Shown here piece by piece: positions 25,100 through 33,964 of a stretch of DNA of 64,000 nucleotides. Numbering within the stretch: the stretch's first letter is position 1; every line of letters begins with the position of its first letter. The stretch spans positions 1 through 64,000 of the forward strand of contig JAPPLM010000028.1 in the NCBI GenBank assembly GCA_028874195.1. Reading direction: 5' to 3'. The position numbers and the translations under genes are program-made. The notes beneath the pieces were generated by a model. It searched no databases. It was not told where the DNA came from and saw nothing but the letters and a program-made list of their open reading frames with translations. The DNA comes from Chloroflexota bacterium. Its GTDB lineage: Bacteria > Chloroflexota > UBA11872 > VXOZ01.

Positions 25100-27442
25100 T
25101 TAGGAAGGTCTCCCATTCGACCTACCGTTAGACCTGCCGTTCGCTTTGGCATCTCTGAGTGCCATGACAATGCGCTCAGGAGTCAGCGGCATATTATGCA
25201 GGGGAATGCTGAGGGCATCGCTGATTGCGCTCGTTATGGCGGCGCCCGGCGGAACGATGCTGGGCTCGCCGACGATGCGCGTGCCTTTCCAGCCGTAGGG
25301 ATTATGCTTCTCTACGATAACGGCATCCACGTCGGGCACGTCTGCCGCAGTAGGAAGCCGATAGTCGAGAAGACCGGGGTTGCGGACGCGGCCGTCTTCG
25401 TCGTAGACGATCTCCTCCAGCAAGGCGTAGCCGACGCCCTGAATGGTGCCGCCCTGGATCTGGCCCTTCACCGAGAGCGGGTTGATGGCGAAACCGGCGT
25501 CCTGTACACCTACCAAATTGAGGATGGTGACGAGGCCGGTCTCGGTATCAACTTCTACGTCAGCGATGGTTCCGGCGAATCCGGGATTGCCGCGTTCGGG
25601 CTTGCCGTGGCCAGTTCCGATGATCGGGCCGTTCGCGGAACCGACGGCCTCATCGGAAATGCGGCGGTAGGTGACATAACGATCCGGGTCGCTTTCGGCC
25701 CACATCTTGCCTTCATCAAATTCAATGTCGTCGGGGTCGGCGCCAAGGCGCTGTGCGGCAACCGACTTCATCTGGCGGAGCACGTCTTGCGCGGCGGCGG
25801 CGGCCGAAAGGCTCATGGTGTAGGTGACTTGACTGCCACCCGCCACGGGGCCAAACGGCGCTTCATTGGTATCGCCCAGGTGCACGCTTACGTATTCCAG
25901 CGGCACGCGGAGCTCTTCGGCCGCTACCTGAGCAATAGAGGTTGTATTGCCGGTGAGGTTGATGGTGCCGACGAGCACGCTGAACGAGCCGTCGGCCTCG
26001 AGTTTGATCGTAGCGGCAGAACCACCCGCGCCGCCGGACCAGCAGCCAATCGCTGCGCCTCGGCCGCGAGGCTTGCCATTGCTTCCCTGTACCAGGGGCG
26101 TGCCCCAAACGGGATGGTCCTTCATGGCTTCCAGCACCTCGACGGCGCCAACATCCGGCAGGGGCTGACCGTTCGGCCAGCGTTCGCCTTCGCTGATCGC
26201 GTTCTTAAGCCGAAAGTCGAGTGGGTCCATGCCGATGTCCTGGGCCACCCAGTTCATGACGTTTTCCACGGCGTGCGCGGAGTTGGGCGCGCCGGGCGCG
26301 CGATAGGCGCCCACGCTTACCTTATTGGTCAGGACCTCGAAGCCTTCCAATTCCATATTCGGGAAGACGTAGCAACTGCCCAGCAGCATGGTGGCCGTGG
26401 ACATGGGGGAACCGGGATACGCGCCGGTATCCATGACCACGCGTCCCTGCAGGGCCGTAATGGTACCGTCCCGCTTGGCGCCGATCTTCACGTCGATTAC
26501 GGAAGCCGGTGCCGGATTGGCAGCGACGAGCTCTTCGCTTCTACTCCACACGACCTTTACGGGCTTCCGCGCCTTCTTGGACAGTATTGCCGGAATCGGG
26601 GCGAGCAGCGTCATCTTGCCGCCAAAGCCGCCACCGATGGCTGTGCCTTGCACAATCACTTTGTGCGCTGGCAGCTTCAGCAAACGCGCCACCGTATCCC
26701 GCACGTAGAACTGCCCTTGCGAGGTAACCCACATCTTCAGATCGCCAGACGGCGAGTAATCGGCCAGCGCGGCATGGGGCTCCAAATAGGTCTGGTGCAC
26801 CATGGCTGCCGTGAAGCGGCCTTCTCGAATGACGTCAGCTTCGGCAAACCCTTCTTCGATATCGCCGCGCCCGAACTGCACCTGTGATGAGACATTGCCG
26901 GACTCTTCCAAGTCTTCGGCGGAAGACGCCACGGAAGAGTGAAAAGACATTTCAGTGCGGTCCACTTCACCGCCGTCGCCGTGGCGAATGACCGGCGAAT
27001 CCGGTTCCATTGCCCGCAGCGGATCCAGTACATGGGGCAAAGGCTCGTAGTCTACCTCGATGAGCTCTAGGGCCGCTTCCGCGTCTTCCATAGTGACGGC
27101 GGCCACGGCAGCCACCGCTTCGCCGAGGTAGAGCGCGGTTTCGCCGGCAAAGACGTTATGCGGACGAGAGGTCGGTTCCACTACGTCGTCGTCAAAGTCG
27201 GCAGCGGTTGCAACCGTCACTACGCCGGGCGCCTCCAGCGCCTTAGCGTAATCGATACTCCTGATGCGGGCGTGGGCGTATGGGCTGCGCAAGATTGCGC
27301 CCCATAGCATACCGGGTAGAGAGAAGTCCGCGCCAAACTTGGTGGCGCCTGTGACGTTCTCAATGCCGTCAAGCCGGCTCACCGGCTTGCTGGCAACGCG
27401 CAGTGCGGTCTTCTCTTGTGGGCGTTCGACCACCTTTGCCAT
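25100..27442 (-). CDS. Xanthine-dehydrogenase-family molybdopterin-binding large subunit
   Basis: 780-residue catalytic subunit of a xanthine oxidase-type hydroxylase that carries molybdopterin cytosine dinucleotide. Family blocks are RLDGIENVTGATKFGADF at the N-terminus, QGTAIGGGFGGKM, VGAYRAPGAPNSAHAVENV and, near the C-terminus, VGEPSIVPPGAAITSA with the expected catalytic glutamate. The loop AYRAPGAP is not the AYRCSFR of carbon-monoxide dehydrogenase, so CO oxidation is unlikely. A purine, aldehyde or N-heterocycle substrate is possible. The three subunit genes lie in the order FAD, Fe-S, Mo on the minus strand, and a strong hairpin follows. It ends in a repetitive NGRSNGRSNGR tail. Confidence 0.93.
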   Translation of the reverse strand: MAKVVERPQEKTALRVASKPVSRLDGIENVTGATKFGADFSLPGMLWGAILRSPYAHARIRSIDYAKALEAPGVVTVATAADFDDDVVEPTSRPHNVFAGETALYLGEAVAAVAAVTMEDAEAALELIEVDYEPLPHVLDPLRAMEPDSPVIRHGDGGEVDRTEMSFHSSVASSAEDLEESGNVSSQVQFGRGDIEEGFAEADVIREGRFTAAMVHQTYLEPHAALADYSPSGDLKMWVTSQGQFYVRDTVARLLKLPAHKVIVQGTAIGGGFGGKMTLLAPIPAILSKKARKPVKVVWSRSEELVAANPAPASVIDVKIGAKRDGTITALQGRVVMDTGAYPGSPMSTATMLLGSCYVFPNMELEGFEVLTNKVSVGAYRAPGAPNSAHAVENVMNWVAQDIGMDPLDFRLKNAISEGERWPNGQPLPDVGAVEVLEAMKDHPVWGTPLVQGSNGKPRGRGAAIGCWSGGAGGSAATIKLEADGSFSVLVGTINLTGNTTSIAQVAAEELRVPLEYVSVHLGDTNEAPFGPVAGGSQVTYTMSLSAAAAAQDVLRQMKSVAAQRLGADPDDIEFDEGKMWAESDPDRYVTYRRISDEAVGSANGPIIGTGHGKPERGNPGFAGTIADVEVDTETGLVTILNLVGVQDAGFAINPLSVKGQIQGGTIQGVGYALLEEIVYDEDGRVRNPGLLDYRLPTAADVPDVDAVIVEKHNPYGWKGTRIVGEPSIVPPGAAITSAISDALSIPLHNMPLTPERIVMALRDAKANGRSNGRSNGRPS

Positions 27443-27510
27443 GTTCTTTCCTCCTCGCGAAATCTTCGTCTACAGGTTAGGGAAAGCGCTTGGCCGCAAA
27501 GGGCCCAGCA

Positions 27511-28035
27511 CTATTCGCCTTCGGGTTCCGGCACGAGTTCCAGTGGCTCTGGCGCCACTTCAATGCGTTCAACTTTACCGTCAATGACCGAGTGCAGGGC
27601 AGTCACGATGGTCTCATAGCCTGTGCAGCGGCAGAGATTACCGGCGATGCCCATGCGCAACTCATCGTCAGTGGGATTGGGATTGTCGCGTAAGTACGCG
27701 GTGGCCATGACGACAAATCCGGGAGTGCAGATACCGCATTGGGTTGCGCCAGCGCTGACAAAAGCGGACTGGACCTCATTGAGCCTGTCATCGCTGACAA
27801 GGCCCTCCACCGTGGTGACCGCCGCACCTTCCGCTTCAACCGCCAGGGTTAGGCAAGAATGGTGCGGATCGCCGTCGATGAGGACGGTACACGCGCCGCA
27901 GTCGCCGGTACCGCACCCTTCTTTCGCGCCGGTAAGGCCCAAGTCCTCGCGGAGGAAGTCGAGCAGCCGCACTTGCGGCTCGACGATGCGCTTCACCGGT
28001 ATGCCATTCACCGTTAGTTGCAACGGGTAGTCCAT
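27511..28035 (-). CDS. Two-[2Fe-2S] small subunit of the molybdenum hydroxylase
   Basis: 174 residues from ATG 28035, with GGAGG upstream. The frame is open 108 bases further, but that would overlap the preceding gene. The plant-ferredoxin-like cluster is held by GCGTGDCGACTVLIDG and the following SCL. The C-terminal four-helix cluster is held by QCGICTPGFV and CRCTGY. This subunit passes electrons from the molybdenum centre to FAD. It lies between the FAD and molybdopterin subunit genes. Confidence 0.93.
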   Translation of the reverse strand: MDYPLQLTVNGIPVKRIVEPQVRLLDFLREDLGLTGAKEGCGTGDCGACTVLIDGDPHHSCLTLAVEAEGAAVTTVEGLVSDDRLNEVQSAFVSAGATQCGICTPGFVVMATAYLRDNPNPTDDELRMGIAGNLCRCTGYETIVTALHSVIDGKVERIEVAPEPLELVPEPEGE

Positions 28036-28081
28036 CGCTCTTGCTGCCTCCAGAAGTGTCTCAAAGCTGTAAGGTCTGTTT

Positions 28082-28960
28082 TCAAACTGCCGCTCTGGCC
28101 CGCTCGATAGCGGTGGCGAGCGCGCGCCGCGTATAGACGTCAACCATCATGCGGCGGTATTCGGCTGAAGCGCGCACATCGGAAATCGGGCGGGAATCAG
28201 CCGCGGCGGCCTCACCGGCGTTCGCCAGCGTTGTATCGTTGACCGGCTGACCGCGCAGTGCCTGCTCGGCGGTCGTCGCATGAGGCCAGGTCGGCGCCAC
28301 GGCGGAGAGCACAACGCTGGCATCCTTAATAGTAGCGAGGTCGTCTTCAAGTGTGACTTGGGCCGCAATCCCAACCACGGCAATATCCATCTCGCGCCGC
28401 GGCACGTGGCGCACGTAGCGCGTGCCCGTGTGGGCGGGCGCGGCCGGCACGTTGAAAGACTGAATCAATTCACCGGGTTCAAGGGCAAGTTGGCCGGGCC
28501 CCGTCATGAGGTCGCCCACGGGAACCTCGCGCGTACCCTTGGCGCCTACGAGGCAGGCCGTTGCATTCGCCGCAACCAGAGGCGGCGCCGCATCGGCGCT
28601 TGGGGCCGCATTGCCCACGTTGCCGCCGAGTGTGCCACGATTGCGGATCTGAATCGAACCGAGCAGTTCCGCACCTTCACTAATGAAGAAGGCGTGATTC
28701 TGGACGAGCGCACTGTGGTGCACCTCATTACCGGTAGCCATCGCGCCGATAGTCAGTGAGCCGTCAGCGTTTTGGCTGATACCTTTCAGTTCTGCAAGGT
28801 TGCGTAAGCTTACGATAAGGGGGACCCTACGGTCGCGCTCTCTCATCTGCACGATCAGGTCTGTGCCGCCGGCCAAGACCCGCGCCTCGTCGCCGCGGTC
28901 GGCCAGCAAAGCACAGGCTTCGAAGACTTGAGTTGGCGCAGCATAGTCAAAACGTCTCAC
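28082..28960 (-). CDS. FAD-binding medium subunit of the molybdenum hydroxylase
   Basis: 292 residues from a GTG at 28960, with GGAGG 11 bases before it; an ATG at 29032 opens the frame. Starting at RRFDYAAPTQVFEA matches the usual beginning of CoxM-type subunits. FAD is bound through VLAGGTDLIVQM and IRNRGTLGGNVGNAAPSAD, both clear. It is the first gene of the three-subunit operon and is divergent from glutamine synthetase across about 300 bases. Confidence 0.92.
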   Translation of the reverse strand: MRRFDYAAPTQVFEACALLADRGDEARVLAGGTDLIVQMRERDRRVPLIVSLRNLAELKGISQNADGSLTIGAMATGNEVHHSALVQNHAFFISEGAELLGSIQIRNRGTLGGNVGNAAPSADAAPPLVAANATACLVGAKGTREVPVGDLMTGPGQLALEPGELIQSFNVPAAPAHTGTRYVRHVPRREMDIAVVGIAAQVTLEDDLATIKDASVVLSAVAPTWPHATTAEQALRGQPVNDTTLANAGEAAAADSRPISDVRASAEYRRMMVDVYTRRALATAIERARAAV

Positions 28961-29258
28961 GCGTCGTGTTTCCTCCAGATTTAGTAGTCTTGTCGGGGGA
29001 TCAAGGAAATGCACTTTTGGGACCAGTTTCATTTACGTAGATACCATATCATAGTGCGTGTGCAGCGTAAACGAGTTTGTGCCTAGACTAAGCGATCCCT
29101 GCATCTTCATGGATTTTAGATGCGCGGTGCCAAAAGCAAGAAGCAACGGGGATATTGGCGAAATCTGCGGAGGCCTTGTATCATATTCTCTAGCTCAGTG
29201 TTATAGGTAGCGGTGAAAACTCACCGTTAAGACAGTCTTTTCGATTAGGAGGATAGAG
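28961..29258. other. Divergent regulatory region between the molybdenum hydroxylase and glnII
   Basis: About 300 bases serving both directions. On the plus strand a small hairpin CGGTGA-AAAC-TCACCG (29211-29226) lies 33 bases before the glnII start and could act in the leader or as an operator. A TTTACG/TATGGT pair with a 17-base gap is visible on the minus strand near 29050-29080 and is a weak promoter candidate. Confidence 0.4.
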
Positions 29259-30263
29259 ATGGGTTTCTACAAAGCGGAATACATTTGGGTGGACGGATCG
29301 GAACCGACATCCAAGCTGCGCTCAAAGGGAAAAATAGTTCCCGAGGGCGAAGAGCCACCAATTTGGGGCTTTGACGGTTCCAGCACGAATCAAGCGTCTG
29401 GGGATGACTCGGACTGTGTCTTGCGTCCGGTGTATTCCATTCCCGATCCCATCCGCGGCGGCAACAACATTCTTGTCATGTGTGAAGTGCTGTTGACAGA
29501 CCTATCCCCCCACCCTACAAACACCAGGGCTGCTTGCGCGGAAGCCGCCGCAAAATATGCGGACTTCGACATGTGGTTCGGCATTGAGCAAGAGTACACA
29601 TTTTTTGACGGCGCTACGCCTCTGGGATGGCCGGAGAACGGTTTCCCGGCGCCTCAGGGAGGGTATTACTGCGGCGTAGGCTCTGACGAAGTATTCGGTC
29701 GGCCGGTCGTAGAGGATCACATGGATGCGTGCTTGGATGCAGGCCTTGACATTTCCGGCATTAATGCAGAAGTCATGCCGGCCCAGTGGGAGTTTCAGAT
29801 TGGCCCGACCCGCGCACCCGAGGTTGCCGACCAGGTGTGGCTCGCCCGCTGGCTGCTCTACCGTATTGGTGAAAAATACGACGTGAGCGCACGCTTAGAC
29901 CCGAAGCCTGTTCTTGGCGACTGGAATGGCGCGGGCGCACACACGAACTTCTCCACCCGGCAGATGCGGGAAAACTATGACGCGTGTATTGCGGCCGCCG
30001 AAGCGCTGAAAAGCAATCATGATGAGCATATTGCCAACTACGGCGATCGCATTGAATTGCGCCTTACCGGCCTACATGAAACGTGCTCCTACAAGGAATT
30101 CCGCTATGGAGTCTCGGATAGAGGCGCTTCGGTGCGCATACCTTGGCAAGTAGACGTGGATCAGAAGGGCTACATAGAGGATCGGCGGCCGAACGCCAAT
30201 ATGGATCCGTATAAGGTCACGGGGTTGATCTTGAATACGGTCTGCGGCGCTGCGTCCGCATAG
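29259..30263 (+). CDS. glnII: Glutamine synthetase, type II (eukaryotic-like)
   Basis: Makes glutamine from glutamate, ammonia and ATP. The 334-residue length and motifs identify the short GSII class rather than the bacterial GSI: WGFDGSSTNQASG near residue 37, FGIEQEYTFF, GDWNGAGAHTNFST and DRGASVRIP. GSII lacks the adenylylation site of GSI, so control should be transcriptional. AGGAGGATAGAG lies directly before the ATG. A 14-bp palindrome follows the gene. GSII is common in eukaryotes and scattered in bacteria such as rhizobia and actinomycetes, so this copy may have been gained by transfer. Confidence 0.96.
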   Translation: MGFYKAEYIWVDGSEPTSKLRSKGKIVPEGEEPPIWGFDGSSTNQASGDDSDCVLRPVYSIPDPIRGGNNILVMCEVLLTDLSPHPTNTRAACAEAAAKYADFDMWFGIEQEYTFFDGATPLGWPENGFPAPQGGYYCGVGSDEVFGRPVVEDHMDACLDAGLDISGINAEVMPAQWEFQIGPTRAPEVADQVWLARWLLYRIGEKYDVSARLDPKPVLGDWNGAGAHTNFSTRQMRENYDACIAAAEALKSNHDEHIANYGDRIELRLTGLHETCSYKEFRYGVSDRGASVRIPWQVDVDQKGYIEDRRPNANMDPYKVTGLILNTVCGAASA

Positions 30264-30650
30264 AGTTCTCTGATATAGGGGCCTTGCTGTCGAAAGAGTT
30301 GGGCTGCGGCAGCGCATGTGCGCTGCCGCAGCATCATATCGTGCGAGTTCAATTGGGCTTAGACCGCATTCGGCCACTATGGCTGGCATTCAAGATAGTG
30401 GTAGTGCGCTTAGACACGCTAGCAGGAATGCAACGGGCGCAATACTGGGAGGCGGTTGCGGACCATTGGGTAATTCTCACAGCACCAAGCAAATCACGCA
30501 GCCGAATGCAGCTTGCCGCCAGGGGTGCATTGCGCAAAAGCTGCGACGATGTGTGCGCGAGATGCTGTGCTGCTCTTCTGTCGGCGCTGCGCCCTCTTGG
30601 TCGAGGTGACGTTGTAGGGCTTCCGGCATGCATAGGCTTGAGGTAAGCGT
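30264..30650. other. 390-base gap after glnII
   Basis: It opens with the long palindrome listed separately. The rest has only short frames without ribosome sites. Repeated TGCGC/GCGCA fragments suggest more structure. No RNA family is recognised. Confidence 0.4.
30303..30332 (+). terminator. 14-bp perfect hairpin downstream of glnII
   Basis: GCTGCGGCAGCGCA and TGCGCTGCCGCAGC are exact complements around TG, 40 bases after the glnII stop. No T tract follows, so it may stabilise the 3' end of the message rather than end it. Confidence 0.55.
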
Positions 30651-31010
30651 ATGCCCACCTATGAATATCAATGCCGCGACTGTAGCAAGCCGTCGACGCA
30701 TTTCTTCCGTAGCTTCTCCCAAGTGCAGGAACCAACGTGTCCGCACTGTTCCTCGTCAGACTTGGAACGCATGATTTCACGTGTGGCGGTGCACCGTACC
30801 GGGATTTCCCTTGAAGACCCTGCGTCTATGGATGGCTTTGATGAGAGCGACCCGCGCGCCCTCGGTCGGCTGGCGCGTGCAATGGGCGAGGAGTCCGGCG
30901 AGGAACTGCCCGGCGAGTATGAAGACATGGTGCGGGACTTAGAGTCGGGCAAGGTCCCTGACGACGACGCTTTTGCCGGCTCAAGCGAAACTGATGATTT
31001 GCCACTATGA
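30651..31010 (+). CDS. FmdB-family zinc-ribbon protein
   Basis: 119 residues. The N-terminal zinc ribbon MPTYEYQCRDCSKPSTHF...CPHCSSSDLERMISR has the two Cys pairs of the FmdB family (named from a formamidase/amidase regulator). After residue 50 the chain is acidic and low in complexity, as in many members. It is probably a small nucleic-acid or metal-binding regulator. A HAD phosphatase gene starts 9 bases later, so the two are co-transcribed. Confidence 0.88.
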   Translation: MPTYEYQCRDCSKPSTHFFRSFSQVQEPTCPHCSSSDLERMISRVAVHRTGISLEDPASMDGFDESDPRALGRLARAMGEESGEELPGEYEDMVRDLESGKVPDDDAFAGSSETDDLPL

Positions 31011-31019
31011 TGGAGCACA

Positions 31020-31907
31020 ATGACCCCAGCTAAATCAACTGCCAAGCCGGATGACATTCCGTACCGACTGATTGCCTTGGACGTTGACGGCACGCTCCTC
31101 GACGGGCAAGGCGGCGTCACTCCCGGTACAAAGGCGACGCTCCAGAGCCTGGCCGGGCGGGGTGTGCATGTGGCGCTGGCAACCGGCAGGCGCTACATCA
31201 TTGCGAATTTTCTGCCCGGGTTGCTTGAAATACCGCTCCACATGATCCTCAGCAATGGCGCCGTAATTAGGGACCATACTGGAGCGATTACGTACGAGAG
31301 CTATCTGCCCAGCGCCTGGGCCTGGCGCGCGGTGGAAGAGGCGCGCCGCCTTGGTCTGCAAGCGACTATCTATGAGAATGCGGCTGTCGGCGATCGCATG
31401 CTTTTCGACGGCGATTGGCGCGCCCACAGAGGACCGCAAGCCGCTCTCAAACGTCGTCCGGAACTCGAGGCGCTCTACGTTGACCTCGATACCGTTACCG
31501 ATTTGCCTGACCCGATTGAGATCGTGCACTGGGGTACCGACGAAGAAATGCAGAACCTGGCTGAAGCATTGCGAGCTACGGGCTTCGATTACACCTTGGT
31601 CTTTTGGCGCGGTCGTGAGTCCAGTTCCTTCGTGCGCGACGGGCAGAGTGCGCTCGAAATCTTAGGCCCAAATACATCGAAGGCTACGGCGCTCACGTGG
31701 CTCTGCGCGCACCTAGGCATTGATCCGGCGGAAGTAGTAGCGTTCGGTGACGATGTAAATGACGTTGAGATGCTGCAGTTTGCGGGACTGGGCGTGGCCG
31801 TAGGAAGCGCCACTCAGGCAGCCCGTGACGCTGCTGATGAATACACACACAACGATGACAGCGAAGCTGTGGCGCGCACACTTCGGCGTCTTTACTCAAT
31901 AGATTAA
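31020..31907 (+). CDS. HAD-superfamily Cof-type phosphatase
   Basis: 295-residue phosphatase of the Cof/YwpJ subfamily. The catalytic aspartates are in ALDVDGTLLDG (motif I), ALATGRR is motif II, a lysine in NTSKATALTWL is motif III, and AFGDDVNDVEML is motif IV. A C2-type cap lies in between. Members dephosphorylate sugar phosphates, flavin mononucleotide or pyridoxal phosphate, so the substrate cannot be named. GGAG lies before the ATG. Confidence 0.9.
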   Translation: MTPAKSTAKPDDIPYRLIALDVDGTLLDGQGGVTPGTKATLQSLAGRGVHVALATGRRYIIANFLPGLLEIPLHMILSNGAVIRDHTGAITYESYLPSAWAWRAVEEARRLGLQATIYENAAVGDRMLFDGDWRAHRGPQAALKRRPELEALYVDLDTVTDLPDPIEIVHWGTDEEMQNLAEALRATGFDYTLVFWRGRESSSFVRDGQSALEILGPNTSKATALTWLCAHLGIDPAEVVAFGDDVNDVEMLQFAGLGVAVGSATQAARDAADEYTHNDDSEAVARTLRRLYSID

Positions 31908-32101
31908 CCACCAGTTCTACGACGGTGGTCGATAGTTGTAGTAGCAATGACGTTCGCATGGAAGTCTCCTTGGGCGTTCGCTGTTGGCGCTGCCGGTCCG
32001 ATTAGCTTTTGTTGTCGTAGCGTCGCAGTATGAAAACCCACGCTGCCGGCCGATCACGAGAACAGGTGCATATAGATACCTTTCCAAAGGAGTATGAGGC
32101 T

Positions 32102-33097
32102 GTGGAACCGATACGTGTCGTGCAAATGGGTTTGGGGGCGGTAGGTTGCGGCATTGCGCAAACGGCAATGGGACGCGCCCAATTGCACATGGTCGGCGCG
32201 ATCGATGTGGACCCTGCTAAAGTTGGGCGAGATCTGGGGGAACTCCTGGGAGCGGAGGAGGCCCTGGGTGTTCCCATTAGCGCTTCGCTTGGCGACGTGC
32301 TGGATTCCCAGCCGGTTGACGTGGTCCTGCAGGCGACAGGCTCGCACATTCCGGACGTGGCGGATCAACTCACGGAGATTGCAAAGGCCGGCTGCAATGT
32401 TGTGAGTACCTGCGAAGAGTTGGCGTACCCTTGGTTGCGACATCCTGAACTCGCGCGCGAGATCGATGCCAAAGCCCGTGAGTGCGGAGTGACCATCCTG
32501 GGCACCGGCGTCAATCCCGGCTTCGTGATGGATACGCTCGTGCTCGTAGCCACGGCTGTGTGCGGCGACATCCGGCGCATTGTCTCTACACGGGTCGTGG
32601 CCGCGCGCGAGCGGCGCTTGGCGCTACAGCAAAAGATCGGTTCCGGCATGGAGGAGGCGGATTTCCGCCAACTCGCAGAACGGGGCGAAATTGGACACGT
32701 GGGATTGCGGGAGTCATTCTATTTGATTGCCGCCGGCCTGGGATGGGAGATTTCAGATGCCCAGGAGACTATTGAGCCGGTGCGCGCTGAGGAACGCATC
32801 GTAACCGAGAGTTTCGACATCGTTGCAGGGCAAGTGGCCGGCATTCACCAGACTATCCAGGGAACGAGCAAAGGTCGTGAACTCGCTTTGGACCTCACCA
32901 TGAGCATGGCGGCCAAGGCAAGCCAAGACAGCATTAAGATAGAAGCCAACCCGCCGATGCATTTAGAAGTGGTAGGCGGCACCCACGGCGATCAAGCGAC
33001 GTGGTCCATGGTCGCCAACATGGTCCCGCGTGTAGCGGCTGCCCCGGCCGGGTTGCTGACGATGCTAGACGTGGGCTTGCCCCGCGCAATTGGATAG
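32102..33097 (+). CDS. DapB-like / 2,4-diaminopentanoate dehydrogenase-like oxidoreductase
   Basis: 331 residues from a GTG at 32102 with AAAGGAG 9 bases upstream; an ATG 72 bases earlier has none. The Rossmann motif VVQMGLGAVGCGIAQTA opens the protein. GSHIPDVADQL, STCEELAYPWL and GTGVNPGFVMDTL match the family that contains dihydrodipicolinate reductase-like proteins and clostridial 2,4-diaminopentanoate dehydrogenase (Ord). At 331 residues it is longer than DapB (about 270), which favours the Ord-like group. It probably reduces or oxidises an amino acid derivative with NAD(P). The gene ends 9 bases before a nuclease gene. Confidence 0.82.
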   Translation: MEPIRVVQMGLGAVGCGIAQTAMGRAQLHMVGAIDVDPAKVGRDLGELLGAEEALGVPISASLGDVLDSQPVDVVLQATGSHIPDVADQLTEIAKAGCNVVSTCEELAYPWLRHPELAREIDAKARECGVTILGTGVNPGFVMDTLVLVATAVCGDIRRIVSTRVVAARERRLALQQKIGSGMEEADFRQLAERGEIGHVGLRESFYLIAAGLGWEISDAQETIEPVRAEERIVTESFDIVAGQVAGIHQTIQGTSKGRELALDLTMSMAAKASQDSIKIEANPPMHLEVVGGTHGDQATWSMVANMVPRVAAAPAGLLTMLDVGLPRAIG

Positions 33098-33106
33098 GTT
33101 GTTACG

Positions 33107-33964
33107 ATGGCACGTCCGCTGCGCCGACTCTCGCCAAGCAGTACCCGCGCCTACGAGCGGTGCCCCCAAATGTACCACCTGCGGTACAACGAACGGGTCC
33201 GCGTGCCGAGCACGGCGGCGCAACTCCTCGGTAGCGCGGTGCATACGGTTATCGAGATGTTCTATAAGGAGAAGCGAGACGGTAAGGCTCTCGATGTGGA
33301 AGCCGCGTTTGATGTTCTCGATGACGCGCTGGACGCCACCCTGCACGAATTGGACGAGGAAGGACGCGCGGAAGTAGAAGAACTGCGCGAACTGGGCTAC
33401 GACCTGGTCGAGTACTATCTGGATGAAGTGGCGCCGCACATTCGGCCTCATCTGATCGAAGAGCGGTTTTCCTTTAATGTGCCCGGCGTGGACGTGCCGA
33501 TGGTTGGCTACGTTGACCTGGTCGACCAGGACGGCACGGTTATCGACCACAAGACCGCCGCTTCACCCTTTCCCGCGGATTATCTGGCGCACGACATCCA
33601 ATTGCTCACCTACAGCCTCGGCTACAACGCCCTCCGTTTGGGCGCGCGCCAGCGGCCGGGGCAACTGCCCCTGGCCACTATGCTCCCACCAGTTCGCCTC
33701 GACGTGATGGTCAAAGGCGAGGAGATTACCTACCAGCGGCTCGACTTTCGTTACGAGCAGGAGCACCTCGAGCAATACGTGGAGCGGGTGAACGCCGTAG
33801 CCGCAGGTATACGCACCGCAGACTTCCGTCCGTTCTGGCAAATCCGGGAGCCGGACCCGGATGTTTGCCACTACTGCGATTTCAATAGCGTCTGTACGTA
33901 CCGGCTGCCTGCATCCTCCGACGAACCCGCCGAGGGTGGGGAGTCAGATTCGGCAACCCCATAG
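33107..33964 (+). CDS. RecB/Cas4-like PD-(D/E)XK nuclease with a likely Fe-S cluster
   Basis: 285-residue stand-alone exonuclease-like protein. The N-terminus SPSSTRAYERCPQMYHLRY is the usual start of the PDDEXK_1 family. GYVDLVDQDGTVIDHKTA holds the nuclease core (Asp, Asp-His-Lys), and HDIQLLTYSLGY has the following glutamine and tyrosine. Four cysteines, one near residue 19 and CHYCDFNSVC at the end, have the spacing of the Cas4/AddB iron-sulfur cluster. No helicase or Cas gene lies nearby, so it is not part of a CRISPR system here. A general DNA repair role is likely. Confidence 0.87.
   Translation: MARPLRRLSPSSTRAYERCPQMYHLRYNERVRVPSTAAQLLGSAVHTVIEMFYKEKRDGKALDVEAAFDVLDDALDATLHELDEEGRAEVEELRELGYDLVEYYLDEVAPHIRPHLIEERFSFNVPGVDVPMVGYVDLVDQDGTVIDHKTAASPFPADYLAHDIQLLTYSLGYNALRLGARQRPGQLPLATMLPPVRLDVMVKGEEITYQRLDFRYEQEHLEQYVERVNAVAAGIRTADFRPFWQIREPDPDVCHYCDFNSVCTYRLPASSDEPAEGGESDSATP

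Noticed and set aside
25073-26887. 604-codon plus-strand frame
   Set aside because: It lies opposite the clearly real molybdopterin subunit gene and is a shadow frame favoured by its GC-rich codons. No motif is recognisable.
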